Source: an uncultured Clostridia bacterium (GTDB taxonomy: Bacteria > Bacillota > Clostridia > TANB77 > CAG-465). From it: 35,437 nt of DNA. Positions within the stretch are counted from its first letter, which is position 1. Every line of letters starts with the position of its first letter. The position numbers were made by a program, and so were the translations under genes. The notes under the pieces are model-generated. The model saw nothing but the letters and a program-made list of their open reading frames with translations. It had not been told where the DNA came from and searched no databases. The DNA is taken from assembly GCA_934162655.1 (NCBI GenBank), contig CAKPJL010000007.1:1-35437 (forward strand). The letters are read 5' to 3'. Shown here in pieces: positions 24,871-33,761 of the stretch.

Positions 24871-26496
24871 CTAGTTTTTAATATTATTTGCTATTACTTC
24901 CCATACATCATTTGTTTCGAGTCCTTTTTGCCATGTAGAAATACCGGCAAGGCCATATTTACTTATTATATCTACTCTATTTTTCATAGATACATTATCT
25001 TCTATCCATAATTTATATGTTACATTGCCCTTTTTTACTTGTGCATAATTTTGTCCACTAGCTTCATCATAATTTGCTTCAACTTCATTAGTCTTTAAAA
25101 AGTCTACACAGTTTTTCATAGAATAAACTTTTGTTGTCAAAGTATTATTTGCACTATTTTCTATCCAAAGTCTAGTGTAGAAAGGTACACCAAGTATTAT
25201 TTTTGATGGTTCAATTTTGGAATCATTTATTAAAGAAGCTATATTTCCTTCCACCCATGAAATTTCAGATATAGATCCAGCTTCTTGCGACCAGTTTCCT
25301 CTTTGATCATATCCCATAAGTATAACATAATCTGCTGCTTCTCCAATTTTACTTCTTTCCATATATGCAACAAAGTACATATCAACAGATACTTTGATAT
25401 TATATTTTCTAAATATTGGGCAAAGTTCACGAATAAATTGTGTATATAAGGATTTATCATCTGTCCTCATAGCTTCAAAATCTATATTTATACCATCTAG
25501 TTTATTTTCTTGAGCAATTTTTAGCATATTTTTTATGAAGTTTTCTCTTGCTTCTTCACTATTCATAAGATCTGACGTATCTTTTGAAGAATAGTTTGCA
25601 TTATCAATACCATTTGTTACAATTGGCCATATACTATAACCATTTTGTTTAGCCTTATCATAGTAAGATTTACTAAAATTTGAAGTTATTTCTCCTTTAG
25701 AATTTTTTAGCTCGTACCATGTAGGCGATACAGTAGTCACCCCATCAATTTTATTGCCAAGTGTTTCAAGATTAGAACCATATTGCCAAAACATAACTAT
25801 TTTGTCTTGATTACTATCTTCTATTTTTTCCTCTTCTTCATAAACATTTACATCAATAGCATTTTTAGACACATATCCAACAATTCCAGTTTCTGTTCTT
25901 ATTTTGTACCATCTGGAATGATTTAGACTTTCTTCATAAAGTTTTACAGTAGAATTTTTATAAAGTGTAGCAAGAACTTTAGAAGATGTAGATAGTTCTT
26001 CGTACACATTTACCTGATTATATTTTACTGCTAAATCCTTTTCATCTTTTTTGTCTATTGTAAGAGTTGATGTTTCGCTGTTATACATTATAGTTATTTT
26101 ATATGTATCTGTAAGAAGAGATATTGGCACATATGCAATATTATCTATTATTTTAACTGGTGTATCAATATCTGTTACTTCTAAATTTTTAGATATTTTA
26201 TTTTCATTAACTTTCAATTTTATTACTTCATCATAAGTAGTCACAATAACTTTTGTTGCTACCTTATCATAATAAATATAAGGATCAATAGTTTTTGATA
26301 TAGTATCTACTGATATATAAGCCGTATTCCCTTCCATGTAAGGCGTATATGATGTATCAATATTATCCCCAAAAATTACTAAATTTTCAATCTTATTCTT
26401 TTTTATATCATCATTAATAGATATTCCAAACAATATAATTATAACAATTACTAAAAGTAATGCTATAACAATATATCTTTTTATTTCATCTTTCAC
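24871..26496 (-). CDS. Membrane-anchored GH18 hydrolase with stalk and SH3 domains
   Basis: The 541-aa protein starts at GTG 26496, preceded by a weak AGGTAG. It has an N-terminal membrane anchor (about 8-25), a copper-amine-oxidase-N-like stalk region (about 38-150, with AYVPISLLTDTYKITIMYNS), a bacterial SH3 domain (about 158-217, ending YVSKNAI), and a glycosyl hydrolase family 18 barrel (about 230-541). The catalytic signature is DGINIDFE (about 334-341), with E341 as the acid, and YVILMGYDQRG follows. Related proteins (YaaH/SleL, YdhD) cleave glycans of spore cortex or cell wall. Given the sporulation genes nearby, a spore or wall role is likely. It comes first in a pair with the SNF2 gene. 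Confidence 0.9.
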   Translation of the reverse strand: MKDEIKRYIVIALLLVIVIIILFGISINDDIKKNKIENLVIFGDNIDTSYTPYMEGNTAYISVDTISKTIDPYIYYDKVATKVIVTTYDEVIKLKVNENKISKNLEVTDIDTPVKIIDNIAYVPISLLTDTYKITIMYNSETSTLTIDKKDEKDLAVKYNQVNVYEELSTSSKVLATLYKNSTVKLYEESLNHSRWYKIRTETGIVGYVSKNAIDVNVYEEEEKIEDSNQDKIVMFWQYGSNLETLGNKIDGVTTVSPTWYELKNSKGEITSNFSKSYYDKAKQNGYSIWPIVTNGIDNANYSSKDTSDLMNSEEARENFIKNMLKIAQENKLDGINIDFEAMRTDDKSLYTQFIRELCPIFRKYNIKVSVDMYFVAYMERSKIGEAADYVILMGYDQRGNWSQEAGSISEISWVEGNIASLINDSKIEPSKIILGVPFYTRLWIENSANNTLTTKVYSMKNCVDFLKTNEVEANYDEASGQNYAQVKKGNVTYKLWIEDNVSMKNRVDIISKYGLAGISTWQKGLETNDVWEVIANNIKN

Positions 26497-26526
26497 AAAA
26501 ATCTACCTACTTTCGAATCAATCTAC

Positions 26527-26555
26527 ATTATACACTATTTTTTTTATTTTGGAAA
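26527..26555 (-). promoter_or_regulatory. Predicted promoter of the GH18-SNF2 pair
   Basis: On the minus strand TTTCCA (26550-26555) is 17 bases from a consensus -10 TATAAT (26527-26532). The start site would be about 25 bases before the GTG start codon. The -35 is weak. Confidence 0.5.
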
Positions 26556-26563
26556 TACAATAT

Positions 26564-26593
26564 AAAAAAAAAGCTTAAAACTTTAAGCTTTTT
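26564..26593 (-). terminator. Rho-independent terminator of the hydrolase-murF-ddl operon
   Basis: The inverted repeat AAAAAGCTTAAA / TTTAAGCTTTTT (26568-26579 and 26582-26593) has a very tight loop, so the real loop is probably four or more bases. It is followed on the minus strand by a run of T (26564-26567 beyond the stem). It lies about 36 bases after the ddl stop codon. Confidence 0.85.
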
Positions 26594-26629
26594 CTATAAT
26601 TTTATTTGCAAATTCAACTTCTTGTTTTT

Positions 26630-27835
26630 TTAAATTTTCTTTGTTCCCTTAGAACCTTTTATACCACTAATATTTGCACTTTGTAAAATATTCGTATCAA
26701 ATGAATATGTTACACTTTTTTGTTCTCTATAACGCTTTAGAGCTAAACTTATCATCTTATCTAATTGCTCTTGATATTTCATACCCTTGGCTTCCCATAG
26801 ATAAAAAGCAAGCGAACCAGGTATTGTATTAATTTCATTTACATATACTTCTTCTCCATCAAGCATAAAATCAATTCTTGCGACTCCATTACAACCCAAA
26901 ACTTGGAATGTTTTTATAGCTAATTTTTGTATTGTATCTTTTAAATTTTTAGATATGTCTGCCGGTAATTTTCTTTTTAGGGTAGCCATACCTTTGCTTC
27001 CAGCAGACTTTGCTCCACCTTTTACTTTGTCAGAAGAAACATACTTATCTTCATAGCTTAATATTTCATCACTTCCAACCGGCTCTTCACACTCTGATGC
27101 TATCGCTTCTTCATAGTCTCCTAAAACAGCACAATTAATTTCTCTTAGATTAGTTATAGCCCTCTCAATTAATATTTTTGTTGCAAATGTAAATGCATAA
27201 TCTATTGCATCAATTAATTCGCCTTCATTTCTTGCTATTTTAATACCCACACTAGATCCTAAATCGATAGGTTTTACTATTACAGGAAATTCAAATTTTT
27301 CCTTTACTTTTGCTTTTATCCCACTAGTATTCTCATAGTCTTTTAGAGTAAACACTAGACAGTCAAGAACTGGAATTTTATTATCTTTTAGCAAAGTCTT
27401 CATAACATATTTATCCATTCCAACAGCTGAAGACAAAACATCACATCCAACATATGGAATATCAAGCATTTTTAAATACCCTTGAAGTGTACCATCTTCT
27501 ACATTAGTACCGTGTACTACTGGAAATGCAACATCAATATAGTCATATACATTAGAAGTAAACATTTTAAACGGAAATTTAATAATTTCAACTCTATTAT
27601 TGTTTTTTAAAAGTATTACTCTGTAAGATGATTTAATCAAATTTTTAATATCTTTATACTCTTCTATTTTTCCTATTTTTTCTCCCACATACATTTCATT
27701 TGATTTAGTTATGTATATAGGTACAATATCATATTTTTCTGTATCAAACGATGCTTTGGCTTGAAGAGCAGAAATTATAGAAACTTCATGTTCTACACTA
27801 TTACCACCAAAAAATAATCCAACTTTTATTTTCAT
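26630..27835 (-). CDS. ddl: D-alanine--D-alanine ligase
   Basis: ATP-grasp ligase that makes the D-Ala-D-Ala dipeptide for peptidoglycan. The 401-aa protein has LFFGGNSVEHEVSIISA at its start, FPVVHGTNVEDGTLQGYLKMLDIPYVG, the ATP-grasp segment FPVIVKPIDLGSSVGIK, and a C-terminal ARIDFMLDGEEVYVNEINTIPGS with the Mg-binding residues. The omega loop has SYEDKY, whose Tyr is the D-Ala-specific form, not the D-Lac type of VanA. The loop after it is longer than in E. coli Ddl, rich in Gly, Lys and Ser. The C-terminus ends in GIKGSKGTKK, a Gly/Lys tail seen in clostridial homologues. AGGAGGA precedes the ATG. It is the last gene of a three-gene operon. Confidence 0.95.
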   Translation of the reverse strand: MKIKVGLFFGGNSVEHEVSIISALQAKASFDTEKYDIVPIYITKSNEMYVGEKIGKIEEYKDIKNLIKSSYRVILLKNNNRVEIIKFPFKMFTSNVYDYIDVAFPVVHGTNVEDGTLQGYLKMLDIPYVGCDVLSSAVGMDKYVMKTLLKDNKIPVLDCLVFTLKDYENTSGIKAKVKEKFEFPVIVKPIDLGSSVGIKIARNEGELIDAIDYAFTFATKILIERAITNLREINCAVLGDYEEAIASECEEPVGSDEILSYEDKYVSSDKVKGGAKSAGSKGMATLKRKLPADISKNLKDTIQKLAIKTFQVLGCNGVARIDFMLDGEEVYVNEINTIPGSLAFYLWEAKGMKYQEQLDKMISLALKRYREQKSVTYSFDTNILQSANISGIKGSKGTKKI

Positions 27836-27847
27836 CTTTTATTCCTC

Positions 27848-29407
27848 CTAATAATTATCTGGTAAATCATTTTCTAAAAGTATAACTTTTCTTTTCCCGC
27901 CAACTTTTAGGCTATCTACTAAATTTAGACCTTCCTTCAAAGTATCTACTACAAATATTTTATCTTTATCAAATTTTGTACTACTTATACCATCGTATAT
28001 TGGTTTTGTCTGCTTCTCACCAATTAAAACAACATAATCACATTTACCATATACGTATTTTCCAAATTCAAAATTACATTCATATTCTTTATTACCAAGT
28101 TCTATCATTCCTGGTGTAACTAAAATTTTAATACCATCAAAACTAGACAAAGTATCAAGGGCTGATTTACTTCCTACCGGATTTGAATTATATGCATCGT
28201 CTATTATTATATCTTCGCCTCTTTTAATCACTTCAAGTCTATGTTTTACAGGCTCAATTTGTCTTATTCTTTTTACCAATTTAGAAAGTGGAATACCAAG
28301 CATATTTGCAACTGCAATTGCTCCAACCATATTTTCTATATTATGTTTTCCTATAACTTTTGATTTAAATTCTTGTATGCTGCCGTCTTTTTCATTAACT
28401 TTAAAAGTTATTCCACTCTCGTCTGCTTTTAAGTCGTATGCATTATACATGTTATCCACATTTTCAACTCCATAAGTGACTACATTTTTATTCGTACCCT
28501 GATTTTTTATATATTCATTATCAAAATTTAAAAATGCAATTCCATCATCTGGGAGACTATCCACAAGTTCAAATTTAGTCTTTATAACATTTTCTATACT
28601 ACAAAAGCTCTCTAAATGTTGAGGTCCAATGGAAGTAATTACTCCGTATTTTGGATGTACTATATCACATATCTCTTTTATATCATTGACATGCGTAGCA
28701 CCCATCTCACACACGAAAATTTCATGTGTTGCATTCAAATTTTCTCTTATTGTTTTTACAACTCCAAGAGTAGTATTAAAGTTTTCTGGAGTTATTAGCA
28801 CATTATACTTTTCAGATAAACATTTATATAAAAAATTTTTAACACTTGTTTTCCCATAACTGCCAGTTACCCCTATCACTATTAAATTTTTCATGGAATC
28901 GATTTTTTTCTTAGCCTCATTTATGTATTTTTTGTTAATTACTCTATTAATTGGTAAATTAATTAAATTAGCAAATAACATTAAAAACGGTACAAACACA
29001 TTCAAATAAGCAAGTATAATTAAAGTAATATTAAAGCTTTTAGTTAAAAAATATGTAGCTACACCTATTAAAATATTTAAAATATATGCTGTTATTATCA
29101 TTCTTTTTACCCTTAAAGTATATACAATTGGCTTTTTTACATTTTTTTCAACAGATATCAGACCTGAAAGCAAAACTAATATAGCATATAGTATCATAAA
29201 ATAACTGTTATTAAATATCAAACATACACCAGCAACGGCTGACATAAGTGATGGTATCAAAATATTTTTAATGTTTGAACAAATCCATTTTATTTGTGGT
29301 TTTACCTTATAAAAATTGATTTGAAAAATGTGTATATTGTGTTTTAATAAAATAAAATAACTTACACAAAAACTAAGTACACAAATACTAAATAAAATTG
29401 TATTCAT
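27848..29407 (-). CDS. murF: Membrane-anchored MurF-type Mur ligase
   Basis: Ligase expected to add D-Ala-D-Ala to the UDP-MurNAc-tripeptide. The 519-aa protein lacks the usual MurF N-terminal substrate-binding domain. Instead residues 1-150 form about five membrane helices. The central ligase domain follows: P-loop GVTGSYGKTS (about 179-188), ENFNTTLGV, FVCEMGA, TSIGPQHLESF, and KHNIENMVGA. The C-terminal domain has IDDAYNSNPVGSKSALDTL and VTPGMIELG. The motifs are of MurF, not MurC, D or E. Membrane-fused MurF homologues occur in Clostridia, where the start of the chain would place the enzyme beside MraY. It directly precedes ddl, which makes its substrate. GGAGAA precedes the ATG. Confidence 0.88.
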   Translation of the reverse strand: MNTILFSICVLSFCVSYFILLKHNIHIFQINFYKVKPQIKWICSNIKNILIPSLMSAVAGVCLIFNNSYFMILYAILVLLSGLISVEKNVKKPIVYTLRVKRMIITAYILNILIGVATYFLTKSFNITLIILAYLNVFVPFLMLFANLINLPINRVINKKYINEAKKKIDSMKNLIVIGVTGSYGKTSVKNFLYKCLSEKYNVLITPENFNTTLGVVKTIRENLNATHEIFVCEMGATHVNDIKEICDIVHPKYGVITSIGPQHLESFCSIENVIKTKFELVDSLPDDGIAFLNFDNEYIKNQGTNKNVVTYGVENVDNMYNAYDLKADESGITFKVNEKDGSIQEFKSKVIGKHNIENMVGAIAVANMLGIPLSKLVKRIRQIEPVKHRLEVIKRGEDIIIDDAYNSNPVGSKSALDTLSSFDGIKILVTPGMIELGNKEYECNFEFGKYVYGKCDYVVLIGEKQTKPIYDGISSTKFDKDKIFVVDTLKEGLNLVDSLKVGGKRKVILLENDLPDNY

Positions 29408-29416
29408 ATTTTCTCC

Positions 29417-30196
29417 TTATTTTTCTTTATCTAAAAAGAAGTTTTCTAAAACCCTATTTACAAAAATTGGATCATCTAAAAATGAATAATGTGATCCGTA
29501 TTTTACAACTACAAGACCTGAGTCCTTTATTTCTCTTTCCATAATTTTAGCATCACTTAAAGGAGTAGCATCATCATTTTCACCCCAAACAAGTAATGTT
29601 GGATAATTTATACCTTTAAGCAAAGGTTCTAAATCTTCGTTAACAGTTTTTACTAAAACTTCTCTCATCACAGGACTAGCATTTTTATAATCTTCTGATC
29701 CAAATTTAGATTTTAGTTTTTCAAGTGCATTTGGTGCAATCTTTTTTACTAGTTTTGTATTAACTACTTTTTTGGAAAACTTATAAAATCTGGATTTTAA
29801 TGTTTTTCCACCATTATCTTTAGGTTTTATTCCAGCACTATCAAGTAACACAAGCCTATCTATTTTAAATGTCAAATTATCTCTATTTGCCATCTTTATT
29901 ATTATTCTACCACCAAAGGAATGGCCGAGTATAGAAACTTTTTTAATCTCCATTTTTTCTATAAATTTTATTACAAAATCTACATATCCAGAAACATCCA
30001 TTGATTTTTTTGGTTCTTCTGATTTTCCAAAACCAGGGAGGTCAAGAGCATATACTATATGTTCCTTAGAAAGTGATGCTATCATAGAGTTAAAAAGCTC
30101 TATATTTGACCCCCAACCATGTAGTAGTAAAATAGCACTACCTTTTTGTCCCTCTTTTTTATAGTTTATGTTTATATCATCAATACATATATTCAT
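29417..30196 (-). CDS. Alpha/beta-fold hydrolase
   Basis: A 259-aa alpha/beta hydrolase with the oxyanion-type HGWGS (about 26-30), nucleophile elbow GHSFGG (Ser93), an acid in WGENDDATPL (Asp208 or Asp209), and catalytic His236 in GSHYSFLDDP. There is no signal peptide, so it is cytoplasmic. The cap region (about 125-180) is Lys-rich and helical. It leads a three-gene operon with murF and ddl, so a role in wall or lipid metabolism is possible, but the substrate cannot be read from sequence. GAGG lies about eight bases before the ATG, and nine bases separate the stop from murF. Confidence 0.88.
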   Translation of the reverse strand: MNICIDDININYKKEGQKGSAILLLHGWGSNIELFNSMIASLSKEHIVYALDLPGFGKSEEPKKSMDVSGYVDFVIKFIEKMEIKKVSILGHSFGGRIIIKMANRDNLTFKIDRLVLLDSAGIKPKDNGGKTLKSRFYKFSKKVVNTKLVKKIAPNALEKLKSKFGSEDYKNASPVMREVLVKTVNEDLEPLLKGINYPTLLVWGENDDATPLSDAKIMEREIKDSGLVVVKYGSHYSFLDDPIFVNRVLENFFLDKEK

Positions 30197-30239
30197 ATTT
30201 TTAACCTCAATTATATTTTATTTAATAACATAAAAATCT

Positions 30240-30268
30240 ATTATAAAATATATCATAATATTTGTAAA
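30240..30268 (-). promoter_or_regulatory. Predicted promoter of the hydrolase-murF-ddl operon
   Basis: On the minus strand TTTACA (30263-30268) is 17 bases from TATAAT (30240-30245). A second set, TTGATT with TATATT at 17 bases, overlaps it slightly upstream. Either would start about 35-45 bases before the ATG. The rest of the 236-base gap 30197-30432 is AT-rich; apart from the terminator at 30387-30423 I see nothing else in it. Confidence 0.6.
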
Positions 30269-30386
30269 AAATCAAATAAATTATATATATATTTCTTTTT
30301 TTATAATTTATCATAAAACAATATATAAAAGTAAAATTTTGAAAGTTTGAGTAACAAAAATTATCAGTATTTTTTTATCTTAATAT

Positions 30387-30423
30387 AAAAAAATTAAGTA
30401 TAGAACCTAATCTATACTTAATT
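30387..30423 (-). terminator. Rho-independent terminator of the 71-aa gene
   Basis: A perfect 13-bp stem, AATTAAGTATAGA (30392-30404) with its complement (30411-30423), has a 6-base loop and is followed by a T-run on the minus strand (A-run 30387-30393 on plus). It is nine bases beyond the stop of the small gene. Confidence 0.9.
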
Positions 30424-30432
30424 CCTACATAA

Positions 30433-30648
30433 TTAATTTAATTCCATCACTAACTTAATGCTTTTCATTAATTGAGCATCATCACCTTCAACATTAAAGT
30501 TCAAGGTAGAAGATTTGTTATTACAAGCAATCGCAAGTGTTCTTAATTCCTCCATCTCTTTTTCACTTACCTTATTTCCTATGAGCATTCTTGCATTAAT
30601 GCTCTCGTATAAGTTTAAAAGTGCACAGAAATTTTCTACAATAGCCAT
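30433..30648 (-). CDS. Small conserved-looking protein of unknown function (71 aa)
   Basis: The 71-aa protein starts MAIVENFCALLNLYESINARML, with no signal peptide or membrane helix. It has a helical N-terminal half, KVSEKEMEELRTLAIAC in the middle, and a short acidic C-terminal part (NVEGDDAQLMKSIKLVMEL). Its own near-consensus promoter, a good AAGGAGG before the ATG and a terminator show it is a real monocistronic gene, probably well expressed. The pattern suggests a cytoplasmic regulator or adaptor, but I do not recognise the family and assign no function. A 12-base palindrome lies at the predicted transcription start. Confidence 0.75.
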   Translation of the reverse strand: MAIVENFCALLNLYESINARMLIGNKVSEKEMEELRTLAIACNNKSSTLNFNVEGDDAQLMKSIKLVMELN

Positions 30649-30698
30649 TTATTTAGCCTCCTTCATTTCTACCATTAGGTTTTTAATCAAATATCAAT

Positions 30699-30738
30699 TT
30701 ACATATGTAATTATAACATATTATTTTACATAAGTCAA
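30699..30738 (-). promoter_or_regulatory. Near-consensus promoter with palindrome at the start site
   Basis: On the minus strand TTGACT (30733-30738) is exactly 17 bases from TATAAT (30710-30715), and TGT precedes the -10, giving an extended -10. The perfect 12-base palindrome TTACATATGTAA (30699-30710) touches the -10 and covers the expected start, a natural operator position. The -35 lies within five bases of the end of the upstream gene, so the small gene is expressed independently. Confidence 0.8.
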
Positions 30739-30742
30739 GTTA

Positions 30743-31453
30743 TCAAAGTTCTATATCTCCATCGTCTTGTACAATATTTCTTCTAAGTCCATAATCATGT
30801 GTTTGTGTATTTAAGTCTTTATATATTTGACTAAATGTTCCAAGAGCTTCACTATAATCTTCTTTTTGAATACTTAACTCATTTATATTAGTATCTTCTA
30901 TATCCCCTAAAAATGAAAGCATAGCATCTGTCATAGATTTTCTTATATCTGGGTCACCGTAATTATCTTTTTGATTATGGGGATCCATAATTTCCCCCTG
31001 ATAAAATGGTTCTATTCCGCAGTTTCTATAATCTCTCATAAGACCATTAAAATTACCTAGTGCTTTATTATGAACACTTCTTCTTTCCTTATCCAAACTT
31101 ATAACCCTATCTTGCATTCTAGATATATTTAGCATACCAGCATTTTCATAGTCTTTTTTTGCCTCTTCAATCCATATTGGAAGTAATCTTTGCTCAACCC
31201 TAAGTCTTCTATAATTGTAAAAAGTTTTTATATTGCTTAATACATCTGGTCTTTCTTTTAATAGCTTTATGAAATTTTCCATTTTTCTTCTGGTTTCTGC
31301 TTTTTTTATTTCAGCATTTCTTTTTTCTTGTTTCTTTAAGTCATTTGAAATGACTCTCATTAAATCTTCTTCTTTTAGCACTCCTTGATTAAAAAGCGAA
31401 ATTTCTACTTCATATTTTTTCTTAGTTTCATCATCTAACTCTTCAATTTTCAT
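30743..31453 (-). CDS. Unrecognised charged helical protein (236 aa)
   Basis: The start is set at ATG 31453 (MKIEELDDET), since GAGGTG lies seven bases upstream. The protein is hydrophilic and highly charged, with a likely long helix or coiled coil (about 25-75, rich in Lys, Glu and Arg). It then has NYRRLRVEQRLLPIWIEEAKKDYENAG and RDYRNCGIEPFYQGE, and an acidic C-terminus. There is no signal peptide, membrane helix or recognised domain. It lies 23 bases after pcrA and is probably cotranscribed with it and the DUF6873 gene. The function is unknown. Confidence 0.65.
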   Translation of the reverse strand: MKIEELDDETKKKYEVEISLFNQGVLKEEDLMRVISNDLKKQEKRNAEIKKAETRRKMENFIKLLKERPDVLSNIKTFYNYRRLRVEQRLLPIWIEEAKKDYENAGMLNISRMQDRVISLDKERRSVHNKALGNFNGLMRDYRNCGIEPFYQGEIMDPHNQKDNYGDPDIRKSMTDAMLSFLGDIEDTNINELSIQKEDYSEALGTFSQIYKDLNTQTHDYGLRRNIVQDDGDIEL

Positions 31454-31476
31454 AATACACCTCACATAAATTAATA

Positions 31477-33759
31477 TTACAATATTTCAAGCGGAGTAAA
31501 CTTAGCCATAAGTCTTTTAAAGCCTGCTTCTTCAAAATCTATTTCCAACTTTAAATCATCATTTTCTGGTTCAACTTTTTTTATAACACCTATACCAAAT
31601 TTTTTATGTTTAACTTTTTGACCTACTTTATATGATGTCACATCATTAGTTTTAATATTACTATTAATACCTTTTCCATTGAAGCTTCTTAAAAAGCTAT
31701 CAACACTTAATCCAAAACCACTTGATTTAGCACTACTACTAGAATACAATTCCTCATCAAATAGATTTACCTTTCTATATTCGTCATCTAAAAACTTAGA
31801 GCTTCTTCTTTTCTCAGCTTGATTATTTAAAACTGATTCTTCGTCAAGAAGATTTTTCGGTATTTCATCTATGAATCTAGACGGTATCATATAAGATGTA
31901 GTTCCATATAAAGTTCTTTTTACTGCATTTGTTAAGAATAATTTTTCTTTTGCACGTGTAAGTGCTACATAACAAAGTCTTCTTTCTTCTTGAACTTCAT
32001 CATCTTCTTCTATTGAACGTTTAGATGGAAACAAATCCTCTTCCATGCCAACTATAAATACTACTGGAAATTCTAGTCCTTTGGCAGAATGCATAGTCAT
32101 TAGAGTAACAGCCTCTTGTTCTTCTTCTAATTTATCAACATCTGATACAAGTGCTATACTATCTAAGAAATCAGACAAAGTATTCTCAGCATTTTCATTT
32201 TCAAACTCTATTGCCACCCCAATAAATTCTGCTATATTTTCAAGTCTGGTTTGTGTTTCTTTTAGGGCTTCTTCATTTAGCATTTCCTCATACCCTGTTT
32301 TTTCAAGAATTTGATGCATTAACTCCGATATTTTTATATTATCTTTTAGTTCAATTAAAGAATTTATCATATCCTTAAATAGTATTATATTACCGCTACT
32401 TCTAAGACCTGCTAAATTGTCTGGATTATTTATTGCTTCAAATATGCTTATAGACTGACTATCTGCTATATTTTGTAATTTTTCTAATGCACTATCTCCG
32501 ATACCACGCTTTGGTTCATTTATTATTCTTTTAAGTGATACATTATCTTTTGGATTTTGTATCAACTTTAGATAAGCAATAAGGTCTTTTATTTCTTTCC
32601 TAGAATAAAATTTTAGTCCACCTATAAGCCTATATGGTGTACCGCTCTTCATAAATACTTCCTCTAATACACGGGCTTGTGCATTAGTCCTAAAAAGCAC
32701 TGCAAAATCTTTGTATGTCATATTTTGTTTTCTACATATCTTATCTATATTTTCAACAACAAATTCTACTTCTTCATATTCATTTTGTAATGATTTGTAA
32801 GTAATTTTTTCTCCCTCGCCTTTGCTTGTCCATAAATTTTTTGTAAGAGCAGCTTTGTTATTTTTAATAACAGCATTTGCAGCATCAAGTATAGAAGATG
32901 TACTTCTATAATTTTCTTCTAGTTTTACTACTTTTGCCTCCTTATAAGTTTGTTGAAAATTTAGTATATTAGAAATATCAGCACCTCTAAATCCATATAT
33001 ACTTTGAGCATCATCACCTACTACGCATATTTTACCTGATTTTTTTGAAAGCATACTTACAAGTAAAAATTGAACTCTATTTGTATCTTGATATTCATCT
33101 ACGAATATATACTTAAATTTATCTTGGTAGTAATTTAGAGTTTCTTCATTTGTCGAAAAGATTTTAACAGTTAGTAACAATATGTCATCAAAATCAATAG
33201 AATTATTTCTTTTTAATGTTTTTTCGTATTCTTCATAAACCTTTGCAATCTTAGTTCTTCTATAATCACCTAAAGTAAGCAATGAATACTCACTTGCATC
33301 CTGCATTTTATCCTTTGCATGAGATATTTCCTGGCAGATACTTGATGCCGGATACATTTTTTCATCCATATCTAACTTTTTTAAAATTTCTTTTACAACC
33401 TTTGTTTTATCAAGTTCATCTAAAATATTAAAATCTTTGGTATATCCTAAACATTCTATTTCTCTTTTTAAAATTCTTACACAAACACTATGAAAGGTTC
33501 CAAGCCACATCTTTGAAGCTTTGTCTTCGCCAGTAAGTCCTATTATACGTTCTTTCATCTCCTTTGCTGCTTTATTTGTAAATGTTATGGCAAGTATTTC
33601 CCAAGGATTTACTATTTTTTGTTCCAAAATATAAGCTATTTTATAAGTAAGTGTTCTTGTTTTACCGCTTCCTGCTCCTGCTAAAATTAGTAGTGGGCCA
33701 TCTGTGTACTCAGCCGCCTCACGCTGTTTTTCATTTAAGCCATCTAGTATATTTTCCAT
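31477..33759 (-). CDS. pcrA: ATP-dependent DNA helicase PcrA/UvrD
   Basis: Superfamily 1A 3'-5' helicase used in repair and in removing proteins from DNA. The 760-aa protein begins LDGLNEKQREAAEYTDG (Q motif). Walker A is AGAGSGKT (about 27-34), with ITFTNKAAKEMKERI (motif Ia), VDEYQDTN (motif II), VGDDAQSIYGFRGA (motif III), LEENYRST (motif IV), LMTMHSAKGLEFPVVFIVG (motif V), and YVALTRAKEKL (motif VI). The C-terminal KVGQKVKHKKFGIGVIKKVE is the Tudor-like RNA polymerase-binding tail typical of Firmicute PcrA. The ATG is two bases after the DUF6873 gene ends, with GGAG upstream. It is complete and without oddities. Confidence 0.97.
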   Translation of the reverse strand: MENILDGLNEKQREAAEYTDGPLLILAGAGSGKTRTLTYKIAYILEQKIVNPWEILAITFTNKAAKEMKERIIGLTGEDKASKMWLGTFHSVCVRILKREIECLGYTKDFNILDELDKTKVVKEILKKLDMDEKMYPASSICQEISHAKDKMQDASEYSLLTLGDYRRTKIAKVYEEYEKTLKRNNSIDFDDILLLTVKIFSTNEETLNYYQDKFKYIFVDEYQDTNRVQFLLVSMLSKKSGKICVVGDDAQSIYGFRGADISNILNFQQTYKEAKVVKLEENYRSTSSILDAANAVIKNNKAALTKNLWTSKGEGEKITYKSLQNEYEEVEFVVENIDKICRKQNMTYKDFAVLFRTNAQARVLEEVFMKSGTPYRLIGGLKFYSRKEIKDLIAYLKLIQNPKDNVSLKRIINEPKRGIGDSALEKLQNIADSQSISIFEAINNPDNLAGLRSSGNIILFKDMINSLIELKDNIKISELMHQILEKTGYEEMLNEEALKETQTRLENIAEFIGVAIEFENENAENTLSDFLDSIALVSDVDKLEEEQEAVTLMTMHSAKGLEFPVVFIVGMEEDLFPSKRSIEEDDEVQEERRLCYVALTRAKEKLFLTNAVKRTLYGTTSYMIPSRFIDEIPKNLLDEESVLNNQAEKRRSSKFLDDEYRKVNLFDEELYSSSSAKSSGFGLSVDSFLRSFNGKGINSNIKTNDVTSYKVGQKVKHKKFGIGVIKKVEPENDDLKLEIDFEEAGFKRLMAKFTPLEIL

Positions 33760-33761
33760 TT

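Noticed and set aside
30270..30330. AT-dinucleotide-rich stretch resembling an origin or repeat
   Set aside because: No DnaA boxes or repeated units; ordinary intergenic AT-rich sequence.
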